DNA of 64,000 bases from Heracleum sosnowskyi (GCA_030848705.1 CM061237.1:78239910-78303909), one strand, 5' to 3'; shown: positions 1 through 12,800, counted from the first letter of the stretch. The notes: generated from the sequence alone by a model not told the origin. Program-made: numbers and translations.

Positions 1-1123
1 AAAAAACGCATGCAATAATAAACAGAAGTCTTACTGGCAACATTTAAAAAGAAGACACTGGCAGAAATTAATGGCAGGCGCGTGGTCTACACGGCCGCGG
101 AGAAAGTGGCAGGCGCGTGACGTACACACGCGGGGAAAGAAAAACAAATGAACAACAACAAACACGGCGGACGCTGGTTGCAGAAATGGGTGGGATTTAA
201 CAGAAAATGCGTATAAACTGACCGGAAAATGAACTCTAATCGGAGAAATTAAACCACCAAAAATTAAGATTAGCCCCTAAATAAAATAAAAGACTTACTT
301 CAACACTACCAACATCAAGATTGCACTAAATTATCAACTCCATTTCATGACAAATCCAACATCAAAATTAAATTTACAAGCTCCATAATACTATTAAATT
401 CAAATCTACCACTAAACTAACAAACTCACTACAAAATAACACCAAACCCAACAAGAAAAGTAAATCTAAGTCTTGAAAAATCAAACCCACTTTAAAATTT
501 AAATTTAAAGAGGCTCAACTCAAGAACACAATAAAAAGTAAATCTACAAATTAAACACTACATAACATTAAATAAAAAGGGCTCCTTTATACCTCAAGTG
601 GTAGCACAAAAGCTATTTGACCCACTTTATTGGATTTACAAAAGTTCATAGCCAAGAAATGAAGAGAACAAGATGGAGAATTAAAGTAAAGGCTTGAATT
701 AACATTAAAATAAAAGAGAGTTTACAAAATTTAAGCTATTACAATGAAAGAGAATACTAGATCTAGGAAAATAAAAGAGAGGCTAACTAAAATTTTAGAC
801 TAGGCTAAAACTAGGGTTCTTTACAAAGGGGAAGGAGGGGGTATTTATAGGGGAAAATTAGGGTTTTGGGGAATAGTTGGGTTAATCTTGGCCCTTCATC
901 TTGATTTTTAAACAACCAACTCATTCCTTTGTCTTTTTCTTCTTTTCTTGAATTCTTCTTTTCCACTTTTGCCCTTCCTTGTCTGTTTTTTCTTCTTTTT
1001 TCTTCTTTTCTTTATTTTTCCAAATATCTACAAAATATGAAAATACAACTAATTAATTTATTTAAAAATACGAAAACTAACAATAAAATAGGTACAAGAG
1101 AATGCAAAAATATGCACTAATCA
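1..1123 (-). mobile_element. Gypsy-type LTR fragment (element G) inserted in element A
   Basis: Read on the minus strand from 1123 this begins TGATTAGTGCATA, the typical start of plant Ty3/Gypsy (Athila/Tat-like) LTRs, and on the plus strand it ends in CA at 1122-1123. Directly after it, Copia integrase coding sequence begins in mid-domain at about 1125, so this edge is an insertion junction. The LTR runs off the left edge of the window. No primer-binding site or coding region of the element is visible. A minus-strand TATA box near 840-854 agrees with this orientation. The family assignment rests on the terminus and the promoter only; it may be a solo LTR or one end of a larger element. Confidence 0.55.
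840..855 (-). promoter_or_regulatory. Candidate LTR core promoter (TATA box)
   Basis: On the minus strand the sequence reads CCCCTATAAATACCCCC, a strong plant TATA context. A leader starting with AACCCTAG-type sequence lies about 40 bp downstream on that strand. It sits about 270 bp inside the LTR terminus at 1123, a usual place for the U3/R boundary. No transcription evidence is available. Confidence 0.45.
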
Positions 1124-1124
1124 G

Positions 1125-3570
1125 ACACCACAACAAACTGGTGTAGTTGAAAGGAAAAACAGAACACTTATTGAAGCTGCAAGAACAATGCTAGATGAAT
1201 CAAAGTTACCAACTTATTTTTGGGCTGAGGCAGTTAATACAACTTGCTTCACTCAAAATATTTCTTTGATTAATCAGGCCAAAGGAATGACCCCTTATCA
1301 GCTACTCAAAAGAAAGAAGCCACTATTGGATTTTCTTCATGTCTTTGGATGCAAGTGCTTTGTTCTGAGAAATCAAGCTGAGCATTTGGGAAAATTTGGA
1401 GCAAAGGCAGATGAAGCAATATTTGTGGGATATGCAGCAGGGAAAGCTTACAGAGTCTATAATCTCAGAACCAACATTGTTATGGAATCTATACATGTTG
1501 TTTTTGATGATCTCAAAATTCAAGGTCTCTGTGATGAAGGTTTCCATGAAAGTCTTTCTTTTGAAAATGAGGAAGGAGATCAAGTGAATCATGTTAAGGC
1601 TACTGAGAAACAGCCTAAAGTTGTTGTATCTAGCACAGATGAAAGCAGCAGTGAAGATGAAATTGCTGCATTAAGGTTGAAAAGAATAGCTGCTAGCAGA
1701 CCAAATGGTCATTTCGTTGACAGTCATGTTGGTGGATTCGTTGACAGTCAAAATGAGCGTTTGGTTGACAGCCAAAATGGTCATACCGTTGACAGTCATA
1801 GAAATGCTTCTAGAAGTGATCAATTGGGGACAACAAACTCAGGGGGAGTTTCTCAAGGACAAATATCCAATCAAGGCAATCATGATCATGAAGCTACATC
1901 TTCAAGAGCAAATCTACCTCCCTCAAGGAAATGGACTAAAGATCATCCCTTTGAGCTTATTATAGGTGATGTTACTTCAAAAGTCCAAACTAGAAGAGCA
2001 ACTCAAGAAGAATGTCTATATAGCAGCTTTCTATCTCAAGATGAGCCAAAGAAAGTTGAGGATGCACTTCTAGATCCAGATTGGGTTTTAGCTATGCAAG
2101 AGGAGCTAAACCAATTTGAGAGGAACAATGTTTGGAAGCTGGTGCCCAAGCCTAAGGACAGGAGTGTCATAGGCACAAAATGGGTGTTCAGAAATAAGAT
2201 GGATGAAAATGGCATAGTCACAAGGAACAAAGCTAGATTGGTTGCAAAAGGCTATTCACGGGAAGAAGGAATTGATTTTGATGAAACCTTTGCTCCTGTT
2301 GCTAGACTAGAAGCAATAAGGATTTTCCTAGCCTATGCAGCCCATGCCAATTTCAAGGTCTATCAAATGGATGTGAAGAGTGTTTTTCTGAATGGGGAAT
2401 TGGAAGAGGAGGTGTATGTAAGTCAACCTCCTGGTTTTGAAGATGATGATTTTCCAGAATATGTATACTTCCTCCTCAAAGAACTCTATGGTTTGAAACA
2501 AGCACCTAGAGCCTGGTATGACACACTTTCACAGTTCCTCCTTGAGAATCACTTCACTAGAGGTACTGTAAATAAAACTCTTTTTCACAGGGTTGTGAAT
2601 GGCTCTACTATACTTGTTCAAATTTATGTAGATGACATAATCTTTGGGTCTACAGATGTGAAACTTTGTCAAAAGTTTGCCAAGCTTATGCAAAGTAAAT
2701 ATGAAATGAGCATGATGGGAGAATTAACTTACTTTCTTGGTCTTCAAGTGAAGCAAGTTAATGAAGGCATTTTCATTAGTCAAACAAAATACATTCATGA
2801 TTTATTAAAGAAGTTTAACTTAATGGAATGCTCTCCTGCCAAAACTCCCATGCCTACTGCCACCAAACTTGAATTGAATACTAAGGAAAAATCTGTGGAC
2901 ATTTCAGGTTACAGAGGCATGGTAGGCTCACTTTTATATTTAACATCTAGTAGACCTGATATTATGTTTTCTACATGTCTATGTGCTAGATTTCAGGCTG
3001 ATCCTAGGGAATCCCATTTAGTTGCTATTAAAAGAATTTTCAGATATCTCAAAGGAACACCAAACCTTGGCATTTGGTATCCTAGAGAATCTGGCTTTGA
3101 ACTAATTGGTTATTCAGATGCAGATTTTGCAGGATGTAAAAATTGACAGGAAAAGCACAACAGGCACCTGTCAATTCTTAGGAAACAAGCTTGTCTCATG
3201 GTTCAGCAAGAAACAAAACTCAGTTTCTACCTCCACAGCTGAGGCTGAGTATATTGCAGCTGGAAGTTGTTGTGCACAGATTTTATGGATGAAAAATCAA
3301 CTACTTGATTATGGAATAAGAGTTGAGAAAATTCCTATTTTCTGTGACAACACTAGTGCCATTGCCATTACTGAAAATCCAGTGCAGCATTCAAGGACCA
3401 ATCACATTGACATCAAGTACCATTTCATTAGAGAACATGTTATGAATGGTACTGTGGAGTTACATTTTGTTCCAAGTGAACAACAACTTGCAGACATCTT
3501 TACCAAGCCACTTGATGAATCAACATTCTCAAGATTAGTAAGTGAGCTAGGTATGCTAAATTTCTCTTAA
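1125..3570 (+). pseudogene. Element A: 5'-truncated SIRE-like Copia pol (integrase C-terminus, RT, RNase H)
   Basis: Reading in frame from 1125, the protein starts inside the integrase core just before the NGVVERKN-type glutamate motif (here TPQQTGVVERKN). The integrase C-terminal region with FLHVFGCKCFV and AIFVGY follows, then reverse transcriptase (TKWVFRNK, QMDVKSVFLNG, YVDD intact at about 2626-2637, GELTYFLGLQ). RNase H shows GYSDADFAGC, STAEAEYIAAG and FCDNTSAIAI and ends at TAA 3568-3570. An extra A in the A-run at 3137-3141 shifts the frame inside RNase H. Everything upstream of the integrase glutamate motif is missing because the Gypsy LTR interrupts it. Four degenerate repeats around VDSQNG/VDSH lie between integrase and RT (1711-1799) and are part of the dispersed TTCGTTGA motif. 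The non-LTR part of the lineage call (SIRE/Maximus) rests on the pol motifs and the extra 3' ORF. Confidence 0.85.
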
Positions 3571-4112
3571 TTATTTTTGAGATATTTGCAAGTTACAATG
3601 TAGCCAGAAATTTGCTATGTTTTTCTGTGAATTAATTTTCTCAGGAAAAAGTGAAATTTTGTCTAAGTCAAAATTACTATGTCAACGAAACGCACCATTT
3701 CGTTGACAGTCTTAGCATTTTTCTGGGTGTTTCGTTGATAGCTCTTTTATATCAACGAAACGCAGCTTTATCAACGAAATAAGACGGGACTTTAACCGCC
3801 CAATCCTGATTCGTTGATTTAGCGCAATTAATCTGAACCGTTGAAATTTGACACGTCCGTTACCACGATCTATGCATACACCCCTGTAAGTATAAATCAT
3901 TGTAATTCTTTAAAAGTAACGGTTATATTTTTTAAGCCAATCCAGTAATTTACATTTATTATTGGACTCATTTTCTGAGAATTTTTGGGGGAGTATTTAA
4001 GAAATTCTATTTTCCTTAATTTCTTTTTTACCTGTTCTCAAAAATTCCAAAGGCTTTTCTCTCTTCTTCTCTCTAACAAGCAATTCAGTTCGAAGCTTTT
4101 CTTCACACAACA
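3571..4112 (+). other. Element A spacer between pol and the extra 3' ORF
   Basis: This stretch has no coding sequence. It holds seven copies of the TCAACGAA/TTCGTTGA-type motif in both orientations between 3681 and 3845. A pyrimidine-rich leader (TTTTCTCTCTTCTTCTCTC) lies shortly before the ATG at 4113. That leader could serve a subgenomic or spliced mRNA for the 3' ORF, but no promoter is clear. Confidence 0.6.
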
Positions 4113-7100
4113 ATGGCACCCATAGTCAAGCTTATGTCAGTAGGAGGGTTCATTTATGAAAAGAACAACTCAATTCCATTTGTTGTCAAGGAAAGTCCAA
4201 ACAGTATCTTTTTCAAGATGATGGACTTCATGAAGAACTGCAAGTTGAGCTATGCAATGTTTCACTCAACTCCTCTCTATAATGAGATAATCGAGGAGAT
4301 TTGGACCTCATGTGAGTATAGTGGAACAAACTGCACACTACAATTCACCATCCAAGGTAAAGAGTACATAGTTAATTCTGATGTATTGCAAGAATGTCTA
4401 CATATTCCTGAAAATAACTGTAATGCTTTGCCTACAAATACTGAAATGGTTAACTTGCTAAACTCCATAAACTACTCTTTGCCTACTGATAATCTGGGTA
4501 GAAATTAGGAGAGGATTGGTTAGAGAATATAGTTATTTAGCTGATGCATTTATCAAGGTATTTTCTGGTAAGATTAGCAATTTTGATGCATTGACCAATT
4601 CTATGTTAATTCTATTTACCATGCTCCTAACTGATAGATATTACAACTTTAGCACCCAACTTATGTATGAAATTGGTGCTAAGTTGGGTGATAAGGCTAA
4701 TAGGAAAAAGAATATCTATTATGCTAGGTTTCTGATGATGTTGGCTATTCATGTTAGTCCAACACCATTAGTTATCTCTAACCCTGTTTCCAAGTTTGAG
4801 TGTTTTGTGCAAGAGAAAAGGGTTCTGACAGATATACTGAGACTTAACCACAATGGTGATGTCCCAATGGTGTATTTGCCCATCATTGAGGTAACTTCTT
4901 CTAACCCTGTTAGTATAGTTGCTACTTCTATTATTTCACCCACCAATGTTGCTATGGAGTCTGTAGCTGTGTCCCAACAGGCTCCTGCCCAAGCAGCAAA
5001 ACCTAAATCAAAGAAATCCTCAAAGCCAACCTCAGGTGCTTCTCAAAAGGCACCTGTTGCAAAAACTACTTCACAGCCAAAGGGGAGTGATTCAGGAGTT
5101 GTGAGAGGTGAGGGAAGGGGTGAAAATCAAGGAAACCCTAAGAATAAGGAAGGAAAGCAGAGTGAAATCCAGCCAAGCCCCATTGTGTCTTCCCAACAAG
5201 GCACAATGAGTAAAATGGATTTAAACACAAGTCTAGTTGCATCCTCCCAAAAGGATGTGATTATTGAAACAAGCTCTCCTCCAAGAGCACACTTAAAAAG
5301 GGTAAGGGACACTTCAAGCCCACAGTCTACATTTTCTCAATACCAAAGGAGAGTGAAACAAAAATCCAAGGGTACACAGGGTGCACACACTCTGGAAGCA
5401 ACACTTCCAGTTTCACAAATTCAGTTTGATGTAACCCCTATCATTACTCTGGGGTTACAGTCCCATTCTCTAAACATCAACCTTGAACTATCTCCATCAA
5501 ATTCACCAACTCAATCTTTAGATGTGGACATGATCCATTCATCTATTCCTGATTCTCCAACTCTAATCTTGGAGAAGCCCCACTCTGAAGCTGGTGGTCA
5601 TCACTTATTAAGTGATTTGTTGGGCCATCAACCAACTTTTTCTGAAGTTGTAAGAGGATCTGTGGACCAATCTCTAAAATCAATCACCACATATTCTACT
5701 GTAATTTCACTTTCTCAAAGTGCTTTATTGACTTCATCAACAAAACAGCCTCTTTCGTTGACAAGTGTTTCTCCATCAACGGTATCCATACCGTTGACAG
5801 TTCAAACTACCATTCCGTTGATAGGTCATTCTACACCCCTTATTGAAAATCAAGTTGTTTCCACAACTAGTAGATGACCTGGTGGTAGTTGAGACACTTT
5901 TAGGTTTGCGAGGGAGTGAAATTGAGAGGCTGGCTTGCAGCCAGGCAAAAAGAGAGACTGAGAGTGAGAGGCTGGCTATTTCTTCCAGCCAGGCAAAAGG
6001 AGAGATTGAGAGTACCACCTTAGTAGGTGAAGGTGAGGGTGTGAGAGGTGTGAGCCATGGGGAGCCCATGATGCAAGAAAAGAGTGGAGAGAGAGAAGGG
6101 ACTACATGAGTGATAAGGGAGGAAGCAGCCATTGCTAGTGAGTTAATGGGGGTCAGTGAGGGAGAAAGGGAACTTACCTTCCAAGAGCATTATCAACAAA
6201 CTCTGGATAGTATTTCCCTGGATCCTGAGACCTTTACTCATCCTGTGCCAACCTATCAAGTTATGGCTCAACAGGGCAATGTGGAGGCAGAAAGGTCACT
6301 CAACTTAATTCATACTACTGCATCAATGCAAAGAGCAAAGGATGCCCTGACCAATCTATCTCCAGCAGCTGCAGCAAGTGGAGACTTTAATTTCTCTGAT
6401 GATGAGGACAACTTTGGTGACAATCTACAGGTGGCCACCACTACACAGACTGGGACTTATGTGGTGCCTCCTACACCAAACTGGCTTTCTCAGGATATGC
6501 ATGGTAGATGCAACTTGGATGCTGTTATCACAAGGTAGTACAATGAGGCATATCTAGCTCATGAGTCTACAGAAGCAAGGGACAAGAAATTCTACAAGGC
6601 CATAATGGATTCTCTGGAAATTCAAAGGCTACAAATGTTGCAGACAAGGATTGAGGCTACAGAAATCAAGGATTCAATTAGCAACCTTAGGGATGCTACT
6701 GACAGGAGGCTAGATGAAAAGCTTCCTCTTCACACTGTCTCCAAGATGTCAAGGTTTTTCACCAAAGAACCTGAAGTGTCCTCATCTTTGAAAACTCTCT
6801 CCTCTAGAGTGGACAAAGTTGAGGCTACACTTTCTCACATGCAGAAGGAACAGGAGAAGCAAACACAACTATTGGCCCAACTAGTGGCAGCTCAAGGACT
6901 CCCAGTCATCTCTTTTGATCATAACAAAAAGGGGGAGAAATCTAAGGAGCTAGACATTCAAATCACAAAGGTTATGGTCCCAGCCATTTCCTTACCAAAT
7001 GAGCCACTAGCAATGGGGGAGCTTGGAAAGAAGCAAAAGGATGGTATTGACCTAATACAGGAAGCTTCTATGAGGATGAGACTTGCAGAACAAATCAAAG

Positions 7101-8563
7101 ACCATTGGTCCAACATAGAAGCAAGGGTCAAGAAAATTGTTGGAACTACAAAGGACTCAAATCCATCAACGGATCAACCATCAACGGATGCCATGATTCT
7201 AGTGTCAACAGAATGGGAGCCACAGACCAATTCTTTCTATCAGGTAGAGCCCCTTCTACATGGAGTCACTCAAGGTCCAAGGAAGGAAAAAGGACAAACT
7301 TCATGCATTAGGGATGTGGAACAAGCTACACTCCAAAGAAGCTTATCTTCCAAGTCCCCTGCTAAACCAAAGGGCAAAAATATAGCAAGGATTTTCTATC
7401 CTGCACCTTATCCAGATGAGCTCAAGCTTCTTGGTCTACTTATCACAAAAAGCAAGGAAAGCAATGATTATGAGATAAGGAAGCAAAGGGCAATTGTCTA
7501 TAGGAATGGACAAGAAATCTGTGTTTGGGCTGGTCACCCAAACTTTGCTGAAGCTAAAACTGAAGAGTCAGAAAGAGCAGCAATACAAGCCCTTGCTGTT
7601 GCTCAGTCTCTTGATGAAGAAGAAATACAGCTAGAAGAAAAAGCAAGAGAGGAAAGGAGTGCAAAGAAGAGCACAAGGCAACCAAAGGCAAGAGCTAGGA
7701 GAAACATAGCCTTTGAGAATGATGACTCTCAGAGCATTGCATCAGACTCTTCTGTACCAATTGCACCTCCAACAATTCCTGATCCAGTTTCAGAGGTAAA
7801 GTTAGCCTGTGATCCTAATCATCCTGTAAATTTCCATGATCAGCCAATTGAGCCAAAGGGAGAGCCAATTGAGTTTGATGAGGCCAACTTTCCAAAATTC
7901 CTCTTTGAAATGGATCCAAAGAAGAAATCTAAGCAAAGGGCTACCAAGGCTAAGCCAATTCTGGTAAGGAGACCACAAGCTGAGAAACCCTCTACCAACC
8001 CAGAAGACTTCATCTACATTGCTGATATCAGGGAGGAGTCTGACATTCATATCAATCTTGATGACCTGGTTGAAGTGAGAGGAATAGCAGCTTCTTACAA
8101 ACTACCAGAGAGATTGGTATTTGTCTACAAGGGTGGGAGAGAACATGTTTGGCCTCTACACAGAATTCTGGGAGAAGACTATCAGACACTGCTATCTGTG
8201 TTTAAATGTTTGAAGAAAGATTTTGGTTTTACCAAAACAGCCAAGTCTGAGGTTGTCTCCAAGATTTTCCAAATCAAAGCTAGCTGGAACAAGCCCGGTG
8301 CACTTCCCAGAGTATTGAAGGTCCCTCAAACAGGAAAGATAATTCATCTCCAACCTTTTTGGATGATGGAATTCAGATATAAGGACAACTGTAGAAGATT
8401 CTTCAGAATAGAAGACCAACTGGAGAAGGCATCCAATGAAACTCTAAGGTTAATGCAATCCAAGTTGGGGAATCAAGATGAAGAAGAGAAGATTTTCTAC
8501 AGAAGACTTCAAGCTCAAATTGAGGAGAACAATGCAAGAAAAGGGAAGAAAACAAGACCATAG
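4113..8563 (+). pseudogene. Element A: extra 3' ORF (envelope-like/aORF of SIRE-type elements), disrupted
   Basis: A coding stretch of about 1,480 codons lies between RNase H and the 3' LTR, where SIRE-type Copia elements carry an additional ORF often called envelope-like. It starts at ATG 4113 (MAPIVKLMSVGG). The N-terminal ~250 residues form a globular region with LQECLHIPEN and LADAFIKVF. A long Ser/Pro/Thr/Gln-rich linker, a coiled-coil-like segment near 6780-6900 (SSRVDKVEATLSHMQKEQ) and a basic C-terminal domain (VFVYKGGREHVWPLHRILG) follow. Breaks visible are a frameshift near 4497-4506, a frameshift near 5850-5877, TGA at 6107-6109 and TAG at 6536-6538. No signal peptide or convincing membrane segment was seen, so an envelope role is not supported. 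It is homologous in layout to the minus-strand ORF remains at 57586-60430. Confidence 0.7.
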
Positions 8564-8756
8564 AGGCAAAGATGAAAAATCTGCTCAGTCTAGAGGAGCA
8601 ACTCTGTGCACTTGTTTTGTAAGATTTTCTACTTTGCATTTCAATTAAATTCAATGAAGCTCAATGCAATTTCTACTTTTATCATGTGTAATATGTCTGA
8701 GTGTTTTTGTTATCATCAAGGCTCTTGATTTATGGCTGTTATTCTATCAGTCATAA

Positions 8757-8768
8757 ATTGGGGGAGAT
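8757..8768 (+). other. Polypurine tract of element A
   Basis: ATTGGGGGAGAT lies directly before the TGTTAG start of the 3' LTR. This is the expected place and composition for the plus-strand primer of reverse transcription. The 190 bp between the stop codon at 8563 and this tract hold no other feature that I can see. Confidence 0.8.
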
Positions 8769-9789
8769 TGTTAGGAATATGTTGTTCTTGATGATAATTA
8801 TAAAAACATTTAGTAGATTTTGTATTAAGTCATTTTGTAACTGTCAAAGAAATGGCATGCTTTGCAGCATTCCGTTGACAGGAAGCTCATCAACGAAATG
8901 AGTGATGTAGCAATTGCACTGTACAATACTTCACAGTTTGATATGCATTTTGTTGTATGTATTAGATAGGTTTTCTAAGTCATGTTGACTAAATGCTAGA
9001 TAGGCAAAATAGGTTGGTTAATTGTAAATATCTTGTGCCTTGTAATTTTGCCTAAGTGAAGACATGTCAACGGAATGAAGATTACTCTGTCAACGGAATG
9101 AAGTTTACTCATCAACGAAATGAAGTTTACTCATCAACGAAATGGAGAATAAAGCTATCAACGAAACCCATCTCCCTGCTATCAATGAATCATTATTGCT
9201 TTTCTGAATAGTTGACAAAATGATAGTGACAGTTTACTGAACAGATCTAAAGGTGATGTGGAAGTGTACTTTGCATTGGAAACCATTAAAATGGACATGG
9301 GGAATAAGGAAACATCCCAGTTTCCAATTGGGCTCTTGGGAGTGATCATAATAAGCATGAAGACAAAAGCAAGGATCTCCAAGGACCACTGGACAAAGGG
9401 ATGAAAATCAAACTATTGGCGGTTACCTTTAGTGTACTTTAGTGTAGCCAAAAATAGCTTTGTAAACTTGGGAATATATATAACCAAGTGTAGCAGTTAA
9501 AATAAGAGTAAGAGAAGAAAAACAAATAGATTGTATTAGCTATATTTGAGAGCATACTTCTCTACACTCTTGTAACTGAGCAGCTGTGTACATTTTGTAT
9601 CACAGATTATTTCCGCAATAAAAATCACTTCAGTTGGATCATCAAACAATCCAACTGAAATTATTTATTTGCTTGTGATTTTTACATTAAGTTCAGTTTT
9701 TATTTGTAAGTTGTTCTTAAGTTTAAGAAATATCAAGAATTGTATTCAACCCCCCTTCTACAATTCTGTTAGGTCATTTGGGATTAACA
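8769..9789 (+). repeat. 3' LTR of element A (1,021 bp)
   Basis: It starts TGTTAGGAAT after a polypurine tract and ends GGGATTAACA, so the ends form the inverted pair TGTTA/TAACA. A TATA-like AATATATATAACC at about 9471-9484 marks a probable U3/R boundary. The SIRE-wide box TTCAACCCCCCTTCTAC lies about 40 bp before the end. At least seven copies of TCAACGAA/TCAACGGA-type motifs cluster at 8869-9168. The base after the LTR begins the 24-bp remnant of another LTR (element B). Confidence 0.85.
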
Positions 9790-9813
9790 GTAGTTAGTGT
9801 ATTATACCCAACA
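9790..9813 (+). repeat. 24-bp remnant of the 5' LTR of element B
   Basis: These 24 bases match the last 24 bases of the LTR that ends at 15800 (GTAGTTAGTG through ACCCAACA). They abut the end of element A's LTR. The simplest reading is that A inserted 24 bp from the end of B's 5' LTR, leaving the larger part of that LTR beyond the left edge. If so, GTAGT (9790-9794) is A's target-site duplication. Confidence 0.8.
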
Positions 9814-9814
9814 A

Positions 9815-9828
9815 TCTTGAAGAGATTA
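9815..9828 (+). other. Candidate primer-binding region of element B, complementary to its own LTR
   Basis: The usual tRNA-iMet complement TGGTATCAGAGC is absent after B's 5' LTR. Instead TCTTGAAGAGATTA lies one base after the LTR end. This is an exact 14-nt reverse complement of 15554-15567 inside B's LTR. The position is where the minus-strand primer should bind. Whether a tRNA or the RNA itself primes synthesis cannot be decided from sequence alone. Confidence 0.4.
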
Positions 9829-9860
9829 ATTTTCTGTGTTATATATTGTTAATTAACAAG

Positions 9861-12800
9861 ATGGTTAACGAAACTGTAATTCCTGATGTTGGTGCCGGTG
9901 CTTCTGGTTCTGGTGTTACTGTACCCACCATTGATTGGACCACGTACTGTTTCCCACAGCCTATCGATTTGTCAGGAATGCCTGATAAATTCGGTGGGGG
10001 TGTTGGTTTTTCTCGTTGGCAGAAAAAGATGAAACTGTGGCTAACGGTAAAGGGTCTATGGCCGGTGGTGCAGTATGAGAAACCAGTTATTGATCAGGAA
10101 AAGGCTGAAACTGTTAAGGCTTATGCCATGTGGGAGGAAAAAGATGGGGTGGCTAGGGCTGCTATACTGGTAGCTTTAGCGAACACTCTATTTGATGTTT
10201 ATTCATCTGATTATCTCACTACTAAGCTCTTATGGGAGAAGCTGGACCAGACACATAATACTGACTCGCAAGGGTTGGAAAAGTATTCTGTGGCTAGGTT
10301 TCTTGATTTCAAACTGATGGATACAAAATCCATGACTGAGCAGGCACATGAGTTTGAGATGTTGGTGCATGCTTTGAAGGAGTCCGGAATGGATCTTCCT
10401 GAAAAGTTTCAGGTTATGGCTGTGATTGAAAAGCTCCCTAAGTCTTGGGAAGAGTTTGCTCTCTCCCTAAAAAGACAGAAAGGAGATATCACTTGGACAA
10501 ACCTGATGTTGGACATCTCTGTGCAGGAACAACACAAGTCCAAACAGGGACATGTGATGCCTGCTGAACATGGGAGTTCGAAGGTGAATGTAGTGACTGT
10601 AGGACAGAAAAGAAAGGTTGTCACTAAGAAGGATAACACTAGGCCTAAAAATGACAAGAACAAGGCTAAGAAACCAAAGACAAACAAACCATGTTGGTCT
10701 TGTGGACAGGTTGGTCATTGGAGCAAGGACTGTCCTGCAAAGAAAGCAAAGAAAGCTGTTGTGGGAGCACAAGCTAATACTGTGCTTGCAACCACTGATG
10801 GGCCTAAGGTTAACATGGTTGTTGGTGAGGTTGTTGCCTCTGGAACCAATGACGGTTATGTTACCTACAATCCTGTACTTCTTTTCACTTATCTGTCACA
10901 TGAATGGTTGATTGATACTGGAGCTAATGTACATATTTGTACTGATATTAGTTTATTTGTATCTTATCAACAGAGTCATGGAGTGACAGTGACGATGGGG
11001 AATGCTAGTGCTGCTCAAGTTCTTGGAATAGGAAACGTGGACCTGAAGTTTGCTTCTGGGCGTGTTCTATCCCTCACTAGAGTGCACCATGTTCCTGATA
11101 TTCGTAGAAATATTATAAGTGGAAGTTGTTTAGTTAAAAATGGCTTTGAACTTTCTTTGAAATGTAATAAAGTAGTTATTACACATACTGGTACATTCTT
11201 TGGCAAATGTTATTTGTCTAATGGTTTATTTTTAATAAATGTTCAGCCTGTTTTGGACAGTTTTATTAATGATAGTGTTGCACCTTCTGTTAATTGTGTT
11301 GAATCATCCGATTTGTGGCATTCTAGACTTGGTCATTTAAATTTTGGTGCTCTAAAGAATATGATGAATTTAGAGTTGATTCCAAAGTATGCTATTGAAA
11401 AGAAATCTAAATGTCAAGTATGTGTGACTGCTAAACAAACTAGGAAACCCTTTCATAATGTTGTTAGGGATTCAGGAGTATTAGATTTAGTACACACAGA
11501 CATATGTGAATTTGGTGGCATGTTGACTAAGGATAATAAACGATATTTTATTACCTTTATAGATGATTGTAGTAGATACTGTTATGTTTATTTACTTAGA
11601 CATAAAGATGAAGCACTAGAAAAATTCATTATGTTCAAAACTGAAGCTGAAACACAAACTGGTAAAGTACTTAAACGTTTGAGATCTGACAGAGGTGGTG
11701 AGTATACTAGTACCTCGTTTAATGAATTTTGCGCAAGCAGTGGTATATTTCATGAGGTGACTCCACCATACACACCTGAGTCTAATGGGGTGGCTGAACA
11801 GAAGAACAAAACTTTTAAAGATATGATTAACATCATGGTTATTAATTCTGGGTTGCCTAAGTACATGTGGGGAGAGGCTTTGAATACGGCTTGCCATATT
11901 CTGAATAGAGTCCCTCTGAAACAAATGGACAAGACACCTTATGAATTATGGAAAAGTAGAAAGACAAGTTTAAAGTATCTTCGTGTGTGGGGGTGCCTTG
12001 CTAAGGTGCTTTTCCCTGAACACAAGAGAAAGAAACTAGGTCCGAAAACTGTTGATTGCATCTTTCTGGGTTATATTGAAACCACTACGGCTATGAGATT
12101 TTTAGTGTTAAAATCTGACATAGACGGTATAGTGGCTAACACTATAGTTGAATTTCGTGATGCAACATTCTTTGAGGATGTGTTCCCTATGAAGAATGGT
12201 ATACCTCAAGGTATTTATAATGATGATCCAACTCACACATCGAGTTCTATTCATGATCATGTGGAAAAGATGACAAATGTGGGGGCAAATCCTGATAGTA
12301 GTTCTACTCCTGACGAAGTAGATGAACCTAGAAGGAGTAAGCGTGCAAAGGTAGTCAAGGACTTTGGAAGTGATTTTGTCACTTACAATGTCGAGGATGA
12401 ACCTTTAACTTTTCGACATGCCATGGATTCTTCGGATTCAAGGCACTGGAAAGGTGCTGTAAAGAGTGAGATTGACTCTATTGTTTCTAACGGAACATGG
12501 GAGTTGGTTGACCTACCTCCTGGGTGTACTACTATAGGATGTAAATGGATCTTCAAATGGAAGATGAATCCTGATGGCTCAATAGATAAGTATAAGGCTA
12601 GGTTGGTAGCTAAGGGTTTTAGGCAAAAGGAAGGCATTGATTACTTTGACACATACTCTCCTGTTGCAAGAATGACTACAATCTGAATGCTTATAGCATT
12701 GCCTTCTGTACATGGTCTTATCATCCATCAAATGGATGTAAAGACAACTTTTCTTCATGGTGATCTTGAAGAAGAGATTTATATGGATCAGCCTGAGGGA

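Noticed and set aside
929..1120. 63-residue Phe/Leu/Ser-rich open frame
   Set aside because: It lies in T-rich LTR sequence, has no domain and ends at the LTR terminus. It is composition-driven.
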